Positions 12,023 through 24,100 of a stretch of DNA of 64,000 nucleotides are shown one piece after another. The stretch's first letter is position 1. Every line of letters starts with the position of its first letter. The stretch is from assembly GCA_018296165.2 (NCBI GenBank), contig JACKQL020000008.1, positions 558,001-622,000 on the forward strand, in the 5' to 3' direction. Made by a program: the position numbers and the translations under genes. Source of the stretch: Termitomyces sp. T153 (lineage: Eukaryota; Basidiomycota; Agaricomycetes; Agaricales; Lyophyllaceae). The notes under the pieces are model-generated. The model did no database searches, was not told the origin of the DNA, and was given only the letters and a program-made list of their open reading frames with translations.

Positions 12023-13156
12023 TGTCATGACCTGCTCCCTGGACCCCTGACCTTGTTTCTAGCCACCCCACTTTCTTGGAGTTACCCCTGACTCCTCCTC
12101 AAACTCCTCCAACCTTTGTCAACCCACAATGCCTACTCTGAATAACTCCAATGCTTCTTTGGCAAACTCCAACAGCCCCCTAGCTAACTCCAATGCCTTT
12201 CTCACAGCCTTTAATGCTTCCTCTGCCTCTCCTGAGCCCCTGGAACTCTCTTACACTGGTCCTGACTCCAGCATACATCACCAGCTTGTCATCCTGGTTT
12301 ACCTGGCCAACTCTGGAGCATCACAATGACTTTAGGATGGCCTACATCCTCAACTGATCCCATCAGTATATCACTGTGCCTGCCCCCTGATCACAACCAA
12401 CATCCATTGACTCTGCATGGCTCTGATAAGCCCTGCTGCCAGACCCACTGTTCTCTGAAGCTTTCCAGTGGTCAGTATATAAGTCATAGAGTAGCATCTC
12501 ATACTCTAGTCTTGATATTGCCTTACCTGATATGTTTCTGATTGTTTCCTTCTTGTGTTCATGCTCCATGTTATGTTTTCCCTTCTTTGAGTCTCCTAGT
12601 CTCATCTTGTCTCTATCTCCATTATTGTTTCATTATTGTTTTGTATCTCCCCTTGAAACTATTTTTGTTCTTGTCTCAATTTTGCCTCAACTCCATCTCC
12701 TCTCATTTGACTCTGTTTCCTTTATTGTGTCCAAGTCCTTTCAACCTTAATGCCATTACAAACTCTGTGCTTATGATTACAAATTCCAAATACTCTTAAA
12801 CCAACTCTAGACCTTGCTATTTTCTTGGCTCCAAAACCCATAAACATCTATTGATCCTCCATCAAACTCCAGCTCCACTCCCATTGCTTGAATAGCCTCT
12901 ATTTGTCCCACACTTCCAATGCTTGCTTTTAGACTTGTGCCTGATGCCCTCTTCAAGTCCAACCCTTCCACATACCTTGTCTTAGACTTTTCCAGACCAC
13001 TCCAGACTTGTTTGGACCACTCTACCTTGCTTACCTTCACAAGTCTCTAAAGTCTAGACCTTCCCCAAACACCAAGTTATTAGTGCATGGCATTGCATCT
13101 GCCTAGTAAGGACTCACCCAGTGTAGCTGAGCCTCTGTGGTCAGCAGAACCCGACA
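12023..13156 (+). repeat. LTR2
   Basis: It begins TGTCATGACCTG and ends CCCGACA (an altered CTGACA), 1134 bp. It matches LTR3 (16598-17769, inverted) over its length and the solo LTR at 49323-49934 at both ends. Its 3' third matches LTR1 and the LTR end at 59.5 kb. It contains a TATATAA box and a likely start site, and it separates the two copies of the LARD-like domain. Confidence 0.85.
12476..12482 (+). promoter_or_regulatory. TATA box of LTR2 with inferred start near 12508
   Basis: TATATAA is followed 32 bases later by AGTCTTGATATT, whose reverse complement is the putative primer-binding site at 5619-5630. The solo LTR at 49.3 kb keeps the same arrangement: TATATAA at 49716 and AGCCTTGACATT 33 bases later. 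This conserved spacing supports a core promoter. Confidence 0.65.
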
Positions 13157-16100
13157 TAATATTCAGACTCCCCCTTACTCCATTTGTGATGTCTGCAATT
13201 AACTCCACATACACTCCTACCAGAGCTCTTGATGTCTATAGTTGGCCTGTGCCTGAGACCCACTATGATTTGAAGGCATACTGAATTGCAGATCTAATAC
13301 CAAATGTCCCCTCCACTCTAGTCACACTCCCACACAATGGCTCTCTCCATAAACACCCTCTCTGCTCAACTCCAATCACATCACCTCTACTCCACCCTTG
13401 CCTGCACCTCCTACCCCTCCCTTACCTCCTCTGCCAGTCCTGCACCTCTTACTTCTCCCTCACCTTCTCTACCAGTTTTGCTTCCTTCTAAGGTCAACTA
13501 CAACATCTCCAACCCAGTCTCCAATCTACCCCAGCAACAAATCAATCTATTGCTTGATGACTTCTCTGGTGCCTCACCCACACCATCCCCCCAACAATAA
13601 TGCAAACTCCTGCCAGAAACAATCACTTGCTGCATAAGAACAAGTTACTTCCCTACCAAATGAACAATGACAAGACTCTGACCACAACTCCCTAGTCCAA
13701 CACCTCTGAGCCTACTGACCTTGCGCCACCCCAACCAGAATAACTACACTATTCCAGACCAGTCCTCTACAATGCCACACAATCTCCAAGGAATAGCACC
13801 AACACCCCCAGGCTCCCCCACAGCTCTATCAAAATCTGCATGTCACTAATATCTGACCCAACAATTTTCTGGCAGTGCCTCCTCCACTCACATCAATGGA
13901 GCAAACCTCTGATACTTTGCTAGTAAACAATCTGACCTCCATGTCACACTCCCATCCAACTCTGAGGATGTCAACCCTTCAAAGCAAGCCCTGCCATCAT
14001 TGGAATCAACCCCCATCCTGACAACCCCCCTTTTCCAATAATAAATCAAGATTCAAAGACTAATGCTCCATCTCCCAACTCAAAACCCAAACTCCAAAAT
14101 CAGCTAGGACCACTCTGGTTACTTGGCCATTGACTCTGCCCAACATTTGACTGGACAAACTCTGCAACAAAATATGCCCCCTCTACCTCTCCCTCCAGCT
14201 TCCTAGGGCCCCAATGCCTCTGACCCAGCTCCAGCAACTCTAGAGCAAGCTAAAAGAATTTCCAAGCCTCAAGATGGCCAAGAAAGGAAGGAAAATGCAC
14301 CTCTGCCCTAGCCTCCTTGAAACATACCTCAAAGGTGCCCCCAACAAATTCCAGAAGTTGATGTGAGGACCACAGTACTCCAACCCACAATGCTAGACAA
14401 CTCTGGACCCCCCTGCCAGTACTTCAACACTCCCTTCTAATTGATCTGGAACCCCTGGCATCCAAATACTCAACATTGCCCCCCTCCACATGCACTTCAC
14501 ATGACAGGACTTCTACCTTTCAATTGCCAATTGCACCATCCCTACCAAAAGAACACCCAAGCATAGAAGCTATCCTGCTAAAACAGACTATAGGAAAAAG
14601 AGAATTCTATATAAAGTAGTTCCTCCAGAGTATCATGAACTTGCTGACATGTTCTCTAAAGGAAGCAAAGAACCCTACTGTCACCCCTCCAGACCTATTG
14701 TCACAACCTCAACACTCAACCACCTTGAACCCCAAAGCCTCAACAATAGAACACACTTCCAAGTGCCCCTTGGAGGCTTCCTCCCACCAAATCAAATTAG
14801 AAACAACCAACAACCCTAAAAACTCCAATACACCTCTGCTCCTTAAACACTCTCCAAAGCCTTCCTCAACACCCAAAAGAATCAGTATAAAGGCCCAAGG
14901 TGCCTTAACCCACAACTCTAGGTGACTCCAGACCCCCTCTACACAACTCCAGACCCTAGCAATACAGCTCTGGACTCTCCCTTTCCATTTTGACTCTGAC
15001 ATCCATCTGGGGAGCCTCCAACACTAACCCTAATCCTTGACTACCAACCTCAAACCCCTCCATCCTTGCTGGAATAGATGTCTATGTGCAGGAACCACAC
15101 TGCCAAAAAATAGAAGAATGAATTCCATCTGAAGTAGTTTCTCCAGAGTACCATAGGTTTGCTAATGCATCCTTCAAGGAAAGAGTAACAGTTATCCCCA
15201 CACCCTTGTTGAGTCAGACTTGAAGACTGCCACCCCTCACTCCTTGACAGACAAGACATCATGTGCCTCAATCTCCTCCACCAGAGTTACAACCCAGCTA
15301 CTCATCATCTCCCACTCCCTTGACAAAATCAATCACTCAGCAAAAAACAAACTCTGAACATTCAAAACAGTTCCCCACAAGCTTGGCAATGCATCAAGCA
15401 ACCCAACCCCATCCACTAGAGCTTCAACCCAGCCACCAAGAAAAGCAAATGGCCCCTCTGGCTCTGCTCCAACTATTAAAAAACCAACAAAGCCCCCAAA
15501 AGAAGTGTGCCAAGAACTACCTCCACTCCATCTACAGTAACCTCTGAACTGCTCTAGAGCATGAATAAAAGATTGCCCACACACCCACCATGGCCTCCTT
15601 CAAGTACCAAGTGATGCACTTGTGTGACAAACTTCCTGCCACTCTTCAGCATTTGTAGACAACCACCTTTTCAACACAAACAATGTTTTGCACATCTGAA
15701 CAACAGTCTGACCTACCCAAGCTCTTAGAGAACAACTAGAACATGCCTGCCACACCCAAGAACAACTCCAGGAACTCCTGCCAATTATCCCACAACTCTG
15801 CCACTTGACCACTTGCAGATCCAAGAACCTCTCCAAAAGACAATCTTAGCCTCTGCAACCCCATGGTCAACTTAAGGAGCCTCAACACTCCTGCTAAATG
15901 ACTAGTGAATGCCTAAGGAAGCCTGTGGTGCTGAGCAGCATAAACACTGCTACTCAGTAGTAATCCCTGCTAAACATTTACATGTTGTGCTGATTTGAAT
16001 AAGGAGATAAACTCCACTCTGGACCCCCTTCCTCACCCAGTGTGACCTCTGCCACAAACCCACTAATGTGCCAACCCTCCAACCCACCCTTTACATTGCC

Positions 16101-16597
16101 TCCAGACTCCTGGAAGAATGGACTGATAAAACACACTCCTGGACTCCTTCCCCCACTTGGCACCATCTCTGAAGACAACCACATCAATGAGCCAACACCT
16201 GACCAGCCCTCCACACTAACCCCAAACCATTGGCTCCTACTCTGAGAAGACACAACCCATGAAGCTCACCTCTGGACTAACCCTGCCCATGCACCACAAG
16301 CCCCAAGAGGCAGCTCTGCCAACAAGCCAGTGCCCCAACTAACCCCTATGCCACCTCCAGACTGCTAGCTCCACCTTAGAAAGGGACAAGTCCACTGCTG
16401 GACCAATACAACTCTTGATATAACTCTGCCAATAAGCTAGCAGCCAACCTGCTCCTTAAGCCACCTCTAGATGATCTGCTCCTGCCCCTAGAAAGAATAA
16501 CTCACAGAACAACAACCTCAAACTCCTCCCTTGCTCAACACAGCAGCCAGAGCAACTGTGCCAAGATTCATTCACCAATTGACTTCCATGCTGTCTC
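13157..16597 (+). mobile_element. LARD-like internal domain, copy 2 (cut by LTR3)
   Basis: It starts TAATATTCAGACT directly after LTR2 and runs parallel to 5617-9945, including the gag-like start MSAINSTYTPTRAL at 13190. It lacks the 460-bp solo LTR found in copy 1. At 16597 it stops within a CCATGCTGTCTC motif that continues in copy 1 at 9941, and the inverted LTR3 follows. No pol domains are present and no long frame survives. Confidence 0.7.
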
Positions 16598-17769
16598 TGT
16601 CAGGTTCTGCTGACCATGGAGGCTCAGCTATACTGGGCAAGTCCTTACTAGGCAGACACAATGTCCTGCACTGATAACTTGGTGTTTGGGAAGGGTCTAG
16701 ACTTTAGAGACTTGTGAGGATAAGTGAGGAGGAGTAATTCAAGCAAGTCCAAGATGGTCTGGAGAAGTCTAAGACAAGTTACAGGGAAGGGGTTGGACTT
16801 GATGGGGTGACAGGTACAAATCCAGAAGCAAGTATTAGAAGTGTAGAGCAAACAGAGGCTATGCAAGTGATGGGAGCAGGGCTGGAGTTTGATGGGGGAT
16901 CAATGGAAGTTGATGGTTTTTGGGGCCAAGCAAATAGCGAAGTCCAGAGTTGGTTTAAAGAATGTTTGAGGTTTGTAATTGTAAGTGCAGAGTTTGTAAA
17001 GGCATTAAGGTTGAAGAGATGTGAACACAATGGAAGAAATGGAGTTGAACAAGATGAGATGGAGTTGAGATGAGATCAAGATAAGAATGAAAATAGATTC
17101 AAGCAGAGATATTAAACAATAACAAAACAATAACAGAGATGGAGACACAACAAGATTGGGAGACTGAGATAAGACTGGAAGACTGAGGGAAAGGGAAATG
17201 TAACATGGAACACAAAACATAAGAGAGAAGCAATCAGAAACACATCAAGTAAGGCAGGTAATATCAAGACTAGAGTATGGGATGCTACTTCACAACTTAT
17301 ATACTGACTACTGGGACAGCTCTGGGGATAGTGGGTCTGGCAGTGGGGCTAGTTGGGGTTATGCAGAGCTGACAGGTGTTGGTTATGATCAAGAGGCAGG
17401 CCACAGTGATATACTGATGGGATCATGATGGGATCAGTTGGGGATGTGGGCTATCCCAGGATTGTTGTGATGTTTTAGAGCTGGTCAAGTAAGTCAGGAT
17501 GACAAACTGCTGATGCACACTGGTGTCAGGAACAGTGGGGGAAGACTCCTAAGGGCTCAGGAGAGGCAGAGGAAGCATCAATGGCTGTGGAGAAGGTATC
17601 AGAGTTAGCAAGAAGCTGTCAGGGTTTGCCAGAGAAGCATCAGAGTAACCTGGAGTAAGTGCTATGAGTGGACAAAGGTTAAGCAAGTCAAAGGGGGAGT
17701 TGGGGGTGAACTCCAGAGAAGCAAGGTGGCTGGAAATGAGGTCTGGGGTTCTGGGAACAGGTCATGACA
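16598..17769 (-). repeat. LTR3 (inverted relative to LTR2)
   Basis: Reading the minus strand it begins TGTCATGACCTG at 17769 and ends CCTGACA at 16598, 1172 bp, homologous to LTR2 throughout. The flanking pentamers (GTCTC before, GTGAT after) do not match, so this is not a simple solo LTR with a preserved target duplication. It breaks copy 2 of the LARD-like domain. Confidence 0.85.
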
Positions 17770-17926
17770 GTGATGACATGGCAAGGTCCAAAGTCTCATG
17801 TGGAGCACTATGGGGTGCTCCATTGAGCTCTGGTTCAGCACTAGCTCCAAACACCTAACCTTCCATAGTCATGATAGTACCCATTGAGGAAGTTAAATGT
17901 TAAAATTTGATGTTCTAATAGTAACA
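17770..17926. other. spacer between LTR3 and the inverted LTR5
   Basis: About 160 bp with no gene or repeat that I recognise. It may be leftover internal sequence of the LTR3 element on the minus strand. Confidence 0.4.
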
Positions 17927-18192
17927 TGTGGCAGTGAGCTTCTTTCCAGAAGTTTAGCTCTGCTTCACAAAACAGTCAATGCTCATTTGACTTTAAAAAA
18001 TGTAATGTTTTTATTATGGATTGCACAGTTTATAGTTCACACCTAAGCACTGCCTTACATAAGTCAAGTAGATACACTTTCAAGGGTAGCATCATGTAAT
18101 GCAACAATATTAATATACTAACAATAACTAAGTACAATACTTCATATATATAATGGGTGAGTAATTGGAAGTTACCAAGATGCTCCACTACA
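17927..18192 (-). repeat. LTR5 (inverted partner of LTR6)
   Basis: Reverse complementing 17927-18192 gives a sequence matching 19806-20174: both share GATGCTACCCTT, ACTTATGTAAGGCAGTGC and GTGTGAACTATAA blocks and end CTGCCACA. LTR5 lacks an internal piece present in LTR6. It is oriented so that both LTR starts face the sequence between them. Flanking pentamers do not form a target duplication. Confidence 0.8.
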
Positions 18193-19805
18193 CTCTCAGA
18201 TGGCCAGGAAACAATACTGGTGCATGGATGCCATAAGCACCACAATGACTTCTAGGTATGCTGCACTTCAACTATTATTGGTTGCCAATGACCAATGCAG
18301 TCTTTGTCAGTGACAAAGCAATCTTTGCCTGCACCAGTGAGATGGCAGAATATCTCCATTATCCCCACAATACAAATGATTATACTAATGGGGTCCTCAA
18401 GGGATACCCATGAATCCAGAGCAGCTATGGCTGATGCACTGGCTCATTCATGAGAAGCACTCTCACATTACTATGCAGTAGTGAATACATGCTGCCCTCC
18501 TATTACAGGAGTTCCACCAGATCTCCTTCTTCATAACTCCAGAGTGGAGGGATCACACCATGTATAGGATCATGTAGCTGACCCCTGTGGAGTTAGAGAC
18601 TCCACTATTGTAAACCAGTCCTCCTGCCTTCTTTTTTGTCAGCCATGCTAGGCCATACAGATAACACCTGGGAGAAGTTTGACTCAATGAACACTTCAAC
18701 ATTGATGTGTATTTGCAATATATTTTGTACTATGGCCACCCAGGTTCTCAGAACCTGCACTCAGGTGTGGTCATCGATGCTTCATTCTGCATAGACTGAC
18801 AATTGGATTTTGGCTATGTTTTGGGTCAGGCACTGGCCCCAACAATGCCACATGCACAAATGGTTTGCTATGGTCATGGCTCAGGCCCACCTCTATAAAG
18901 ACATGGTTGACAACTACTGCTGGAAGATAGGGGAGTTCACCTCCTTTGCTCCCTACACTTTCACTCTGCATAAGTTGAAAATCCAGCCTACCCATATCAA
19001 CAATTTCAGCAAAGCAGAGGTCATTCGGCATTTCCTTGCCATCCACATTCCCCAGTATGAGTGAACTATGCATATACCTACAAGTATACACTTCTTGTAT
19101 CACCATTGGTCAGGGAGTGCACTGCACACTGACCTGTTCACATAGATCAATAATGAACACCATTGTTAACTTATATTCATAGGCAAACCTCCCACATTAG
19201 CCAAGTATACTGAATAGTACAAGCCCACTGCCAACAATCAGAAGTGCTTCCAAGTGCTCCTCCAAATCCACAAGAGCCATGGCCACTTCCTGTTGCATGC
19301 CACAAAATGGCTGCACTATGGGTAATCAGCCATCTTCTGCAGTGCCCAGCAGAGGTAGTGAATGCCTCTCTGGCTGCAGCAGAGGAGCTGTCTGCTGGCT
19401 CCATCCCTCCAGTTGCAGCCCAAACTGAGGCTGTGCCTCCTCATTAGTAGTGGAAACATTCTCCAGCCTGTCTGTGGCACCAGTCATGCCCTCAGGCCAC
19501 AACTATGGAAAAGTCAATGGAACTGGACTCTCACAAAGAGGCCTCTACCCTAAATACTGCCAGTTCAGAGGTGACAGACCCCATCAACTCCAAAGCCAGA
19601 ACTGGCAGCTTGATTGATACACCTAACTGTCATATCCAAGTGCTGGGCTGACACCAAGCCCACAGATTAGGGACCCCTTAGGGGCCCCAGTGCTGCCTCA
19701 TGGGTGGGATGCTATATCCCACCCCCTTTACTACTCTTTGATGGCCATCAATATATTGGGCCATTGCCTTTATATAAGACTGTTGACAGATTCAAAAGGG
19801 GAGTA
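18193..19805 (+). mobile_element. internal segment between inverted LTRs, content unidentified
   Basis: This 1.6-kb CpG-poor segment ends in a polypurine tract (AAAAGGGGAGTA at 19794-19805) directly before LTR6, so it is retroelement internal DNA on the plus strand. The best frame, 18810-19064, encodes HWPQQCHMHKWFAMVMAQAH and KLKIQPTHINNFSKAEVIRH. I do not recognise this, and other frames are broken. No RT or integrase is seen. It could be the tail of an unknown LTR element or a non-autonomous derivative. Confidence 0.5.
19794..19805 (+). promoter_or_regulatory. polypurine tract before LTR6
   Basis: AAAAGGGGAGTA ends immediately before the LTR start TGTAACAGAG, which marks LTR6 as a 3' LTR on the plus strand. 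Confidence 0.7.
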
Positions 19806-20174
19806 TGTAACAGAGCATTTTAGTGACCTCCCATTACTTTCTCATTGTATATATAGACAATTATAATTATTTATTATATGTATATTAATATGGTAGCATG
19901 ACATGATGCTACCCTTAAAAATATATCCACTCTACTTATGTAAGGCAGTGCCTTGTTTCATACTTTATAGACAGAATCACAACTGGTTTTGACTTATGAG
20001 GTGTGAACTATAAGCTGTGCAACCCATAATGGAAACATTACCCTTATAGCATGTTATGTTCAACAAAATAAAACTGTTGTGTTGGCTTAGTTGTTATATC
20101 ATTTGTTCATAAACACTTACATAGGTTTGAAACAGTCAAGTATAGCTTTATGCCTATGTCATACTGCCACATTG
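19806..20174 (+). repeat. LTR6
   Basis: It runs from TGTAACAGAG after a polypurine tract to ACTGCCACA, 369 bp. It is AT-rich with TATATATAG and TATAAGCTG segments. It is the longer, inverted relative of LTR5. The right boundary is set from the shared CTGCCACA end. Confidence 0.7.
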
Positions 20175-20820
20175 AACTTTGATCATATTTTTTCAGTGTG
20201 TGCCCCAAATTCTTCTTGAACTACTGTTACTGTAATTGGGGTTCTTTCTTGAGTGAAGTGCAAGACCATGACCCAGAATTTACTGCCTCCAGAACCCTTG
20301 TAATCATCAACTTGTGGACAACTGTGATCAAGACATGCTGTGCAACAACTTGGAATGCCGTTCCTTTGTTGTTCCAGGTATCAGTCAAATCATACTATTT
20401 TGTGTTACTTTCAAGATACATACCTGAGTCAAATAATGCACTCTGCTGTATTCTGTGCCTGAGAAAGGGCACTCTTGGACTCCTGTGTGGCAAAAAAAAG
20501 CACAACACCAATCAAGTTGCCCTGACATCATCTTTCCAAGAGACACAAGACTTTGAGTTGTTTGTGACTTCATTTTGGGTACTTTTGGTGGATGAGCACC
20601 ACCATGGATTAATATTGTAGGTTCTGACATGCAAAGACAGTGATAGAATTGTGCAATTCTAAATATTGTTGGTATTGTATCTTATCACTGATCAGGTTAC
20701 CATGCATTGAAGTCGGACAAAAAAGGAATGCAAAACATATATTGTTCATAAGTAGCCAGAGAGTAACGATGTAAGGAAAAGAACTGAATGTTACGAAAGA
20801 AACAATCATCATAACAAATT
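20175..20820. other. stretch without recognised gene at the TE/host boundary
   Basis: A 140-codon frame at 20198-20620 (with VPLLFQVSVKSYYFVLLSRY) shows no family resemblance I know and lies in CpG-poor DNA. From about 20830 CpG becomes frequent, which marks the start of the host island. Confidence 0.5.
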
Positions 20821-21181
20821 AGCAGTGGCTGTGCTTGTTATGTGGTTATTTAGACCATGACCATTCCACACGGGGGTCATGCTTGCCGATTCCCCGGCAA
20901 AGCGGGGTTTTAATTTTCGTAAAGAGCGGAGCTGGAAGTGAATGTGACAAGAAGTGTACTCCGAGCTAAAGGAGGAGTGATAGTAGGATGGCGAATAACA
21001 CGCGGAGGGACTGCAAAGTGCATCGCTAAAACTATGGAATGTTCGGAAGGACCATACAGTTGAGTCGTTGATGACTGCAAAAAGGGCGATGAGGTAAAAT
21101 TCCCCATCAGGTCGTTTAAAAAAGCCCCCAACTTTTCTTCCTTTTTTCTGCTTTTTTGTTCCTTCTTTGTTACACACGTTC

Positions 21182-24100
21182 ATGACTGACATTTGCCCTC
21201 GGCTGCGTGCCGCTGGTTTCTGCCAGAATGAAGCCTGTAACTACGTCCATACTATGCTCACCTGCGAACCCTGCGCATTCATGTGTGCGTCCCAGGTTGA
21301 GATGAACGAGCATGGTCGATCTCGTGTTCATCTAAACAAAATTAATGGACAGTCACTCGTTCTAAAGTGCTCTGTGTGCCAGATGCACTTCAGTGGCCGG
21401 AGCAGTTGGAACGCCCATATACGGTCCTTGAAGCATATCAGGATGGCAAAAGGCAAAGGGATAAGACCCAAGGCTGTCCCACCGGAGGAACTCGTACAAG
21501 TTCCGCACCACACCTTTTGTGTTACGTGCAGCGTTCAAATTCAGGATATCCACTGGGGTAACCATCTTAGGAATTCCAAGCACCTAGAGAAAGAACGATT
21601 TGCGTCTTTCAAAGTCGTTTTGGGAGAAGCCGAAAAAGACAAACAAGGTGTCTCCATCACTGGAGATTTCAATTTTGGTTTTGTTGAACCCAGTGGTAAA
21701 ACTGGAAGGGTCGTAGATGGTGCTATTACCACCAATAATCCCGTATCGCATATCCGACTCGTCGACATCAGTCTTGCGTCTGCTAAAGGCACCAATCCAG
21801 CACCTTCGTACTTATCTTCCCCATCTTATTTATACATCGCTTGCTCATCAGTGCTGTTATAGTTTTGAAGTTACGCTCCCCAGAACCAGACAAAATCTCA
21901 GTCCAGGGGTGCCTGTCTACTTCTCTGTTACCTTGATTCAAACGTACATAGGACGATGCCAGGACCGGGTAGAGTTCCTCTTTGAAGATACACAGCTCCG
22001 AACCCAATTTGTGATTATACGCCAACTCGAGGCAATTGTAGGGAACCAAGTAGACCACAAGCGGCTACAGCCTGTCGCCCCTTATATTCCTCGTCCCAAG
22101 ACTGCGCGACAGCCTGAACTTCTTGTTGTAGAAGGCGTGAGGCCCCCAGCGATGAAGGCAGTACCCTATGTAGTTCCTCTTCCACGTGCATCTATTCCGA
22201 ATGCCCTGGCAACAACATTGACTACCGGGTCTCGCGACGTGAAGATCACAAGAATTCGAACGGTGTTCCTTCCCAAAGAGTTCAATACCTCAAATTACGA
22301 TCGTCATTTCAAGCATCTCCTTTGGATCGAAGAACATCAAATGGAGTGAGTCACTCATATTCCCAGACCAGGTACATCGTCTTAACAAGGCTCTAAGGCA
22401 AGACTTGGAAATATATGACATGACTGATGTCAAGATGACTACCTACTCTCCTTTTTACCAGTAATTCAGTTTCCAGTTAGACTGCTCGAAGCCCTTGTTG
22501 ATTTCCATCAGACTTGAAGTCCCAGGGCTCGCTGAAAAGCGCCCTAGCATCCTTGTTGGTTAGTACTTGGTATTCATTATTTTTGCCGGCTGAGTCAAAA
22601 ATAAAACAGGCGATAGAATTCTTGTCCAAGCCAAAGGTTCTACTCAAGGCCATTGGTTTGAAGGCGGTGTTCACGCGGTGCGCAAGGAAGAAGTAAACTT
22701 GGGTTTTAATAGGTCTTTCAGAGGCTGGTCCCGCAATCAATTATACAACGTCCGATTCAAACTTAATCGATATCCTGTCCGTCGCCAACACCAAGCTCTC
22801 GATAGCGCCTTCTCAGAGGAACGTGTATTGTTTCCCCAACGCAAGCACCTTTTGATCAGTACACATTCAAGACAGACAGATGTGCAACTTCGACCAGTGA
22901 ACCCACTCATTGGCACAAATGCGGCCCAATTTCAGGCGGTCATTTCGATTGTCAAGCAACCACCTGGGTCACTGCCATTTATCATATTTGGACCGTGAGC
23001 TTTGTCTGCTCCATAGTTGTTGTCATTCTAACGGCTGTGCTGAAGACCTGGAACCGGCAAAACCATTACTGTAGTTGAAGCTATCAAGCAGGTCCTCAGA
23101 GCAAATCCTTCAACTCGGATTCTAGCATGTGCACCAAGCAATTCTGCCGCAGATCTCATTGCCATGCGTCTCCGTGATTTAAGCCCAAGTGAAATGTTCC
23201 GTTTCTATGCGCCTTCCCGTGCCAAAGATCAGGTACCTCTTGAACTCCTGGATTACGCCTATTCCCGCCCGGACGGCCACTTTTCCGTGCCTCCTATGGC
23301 GCGAATCAAGCGTTTCCGTGTTGTGGTGACAACATGCGTATCTGCGTCATTTGCGTCTGGTATCGGGATACCACGGGGTCATTACTCGCATATTTTTGTC
23401 GATGAGGCGGGACAGGCGACCGAGCCAGAGGTTTTTATTGCTATCAAAACCATGGCAGGTCCAGCGACCAACATCATCCTTTCCGGTGACCACAAGCAAC
23501 TTGGTCCGATTATTCGCTCTGGTATCGCTTCCCAACTTGGGTTGGACGTTAGCTACCTCGAAAGGTTGATGAAAAGGGACGCGTACGACCTTAAGAAAGG
23601 CTGTAATATTTCGTATGTAAACTCATTTTTCCATTTTATGTCATATTCGTAAACTCGTTTCATCCAGGGTGGTCAAGCTCAGCAAAAACTTTCGATCCCA
23701 TGGGACCATCCTCAAGTTCCCGAACGAGCACTTCTACGACGGTGAACTGGTGCAATCGGGTGATGCCAAAGTCATTAACAGCTTCCTCGGCTCTTCGTAT
23801 CTACCTAATAAAAATTTCCCCGTCGTCTTCCATGGAGTCCGTGGTAGAGACGACCGAGAAGCTTCGTCTCCATCGTTCTTTAACATAGACGAAATTCTTC
23901 AAGTCAAAACATATGTGCAAGCTTTGCGTTCGGATCGCCGATACCGGACTAGTAAGTCAACCATTTCTCCACTCCTTCCATACACTGACACAGAATCAGC
24001 TGATAATGATATTGGAGTTATTGCCCCGTATAATGCACAGTGTCGAAAGATACGTAATGCTCTGCGTGGGCTTGCAGACGGTGTCAAAGTTGGCAGCGTT

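Noticed and set aside
17927..20174. DNA transposon with long terminal inverted repeats
   Set aside because: The repeats have LTR-style ends and a polypurine tract directly before 19806, and no transposase is present. Inverted LTRs fit better, though this is kept as a finding.
21167..21181. upstream TTG start for the helicase
   Set aside because: The first ATG at 21182 begins directly before the CCCH finger; a non-ATG start is not needed.
23952..23993. continuous exon through 23952-23993
   Set aside because: The 42 bases would read through in frame, but a perfect GTAAGT donor and CACAG acceptor are present, so an intron is preferred.
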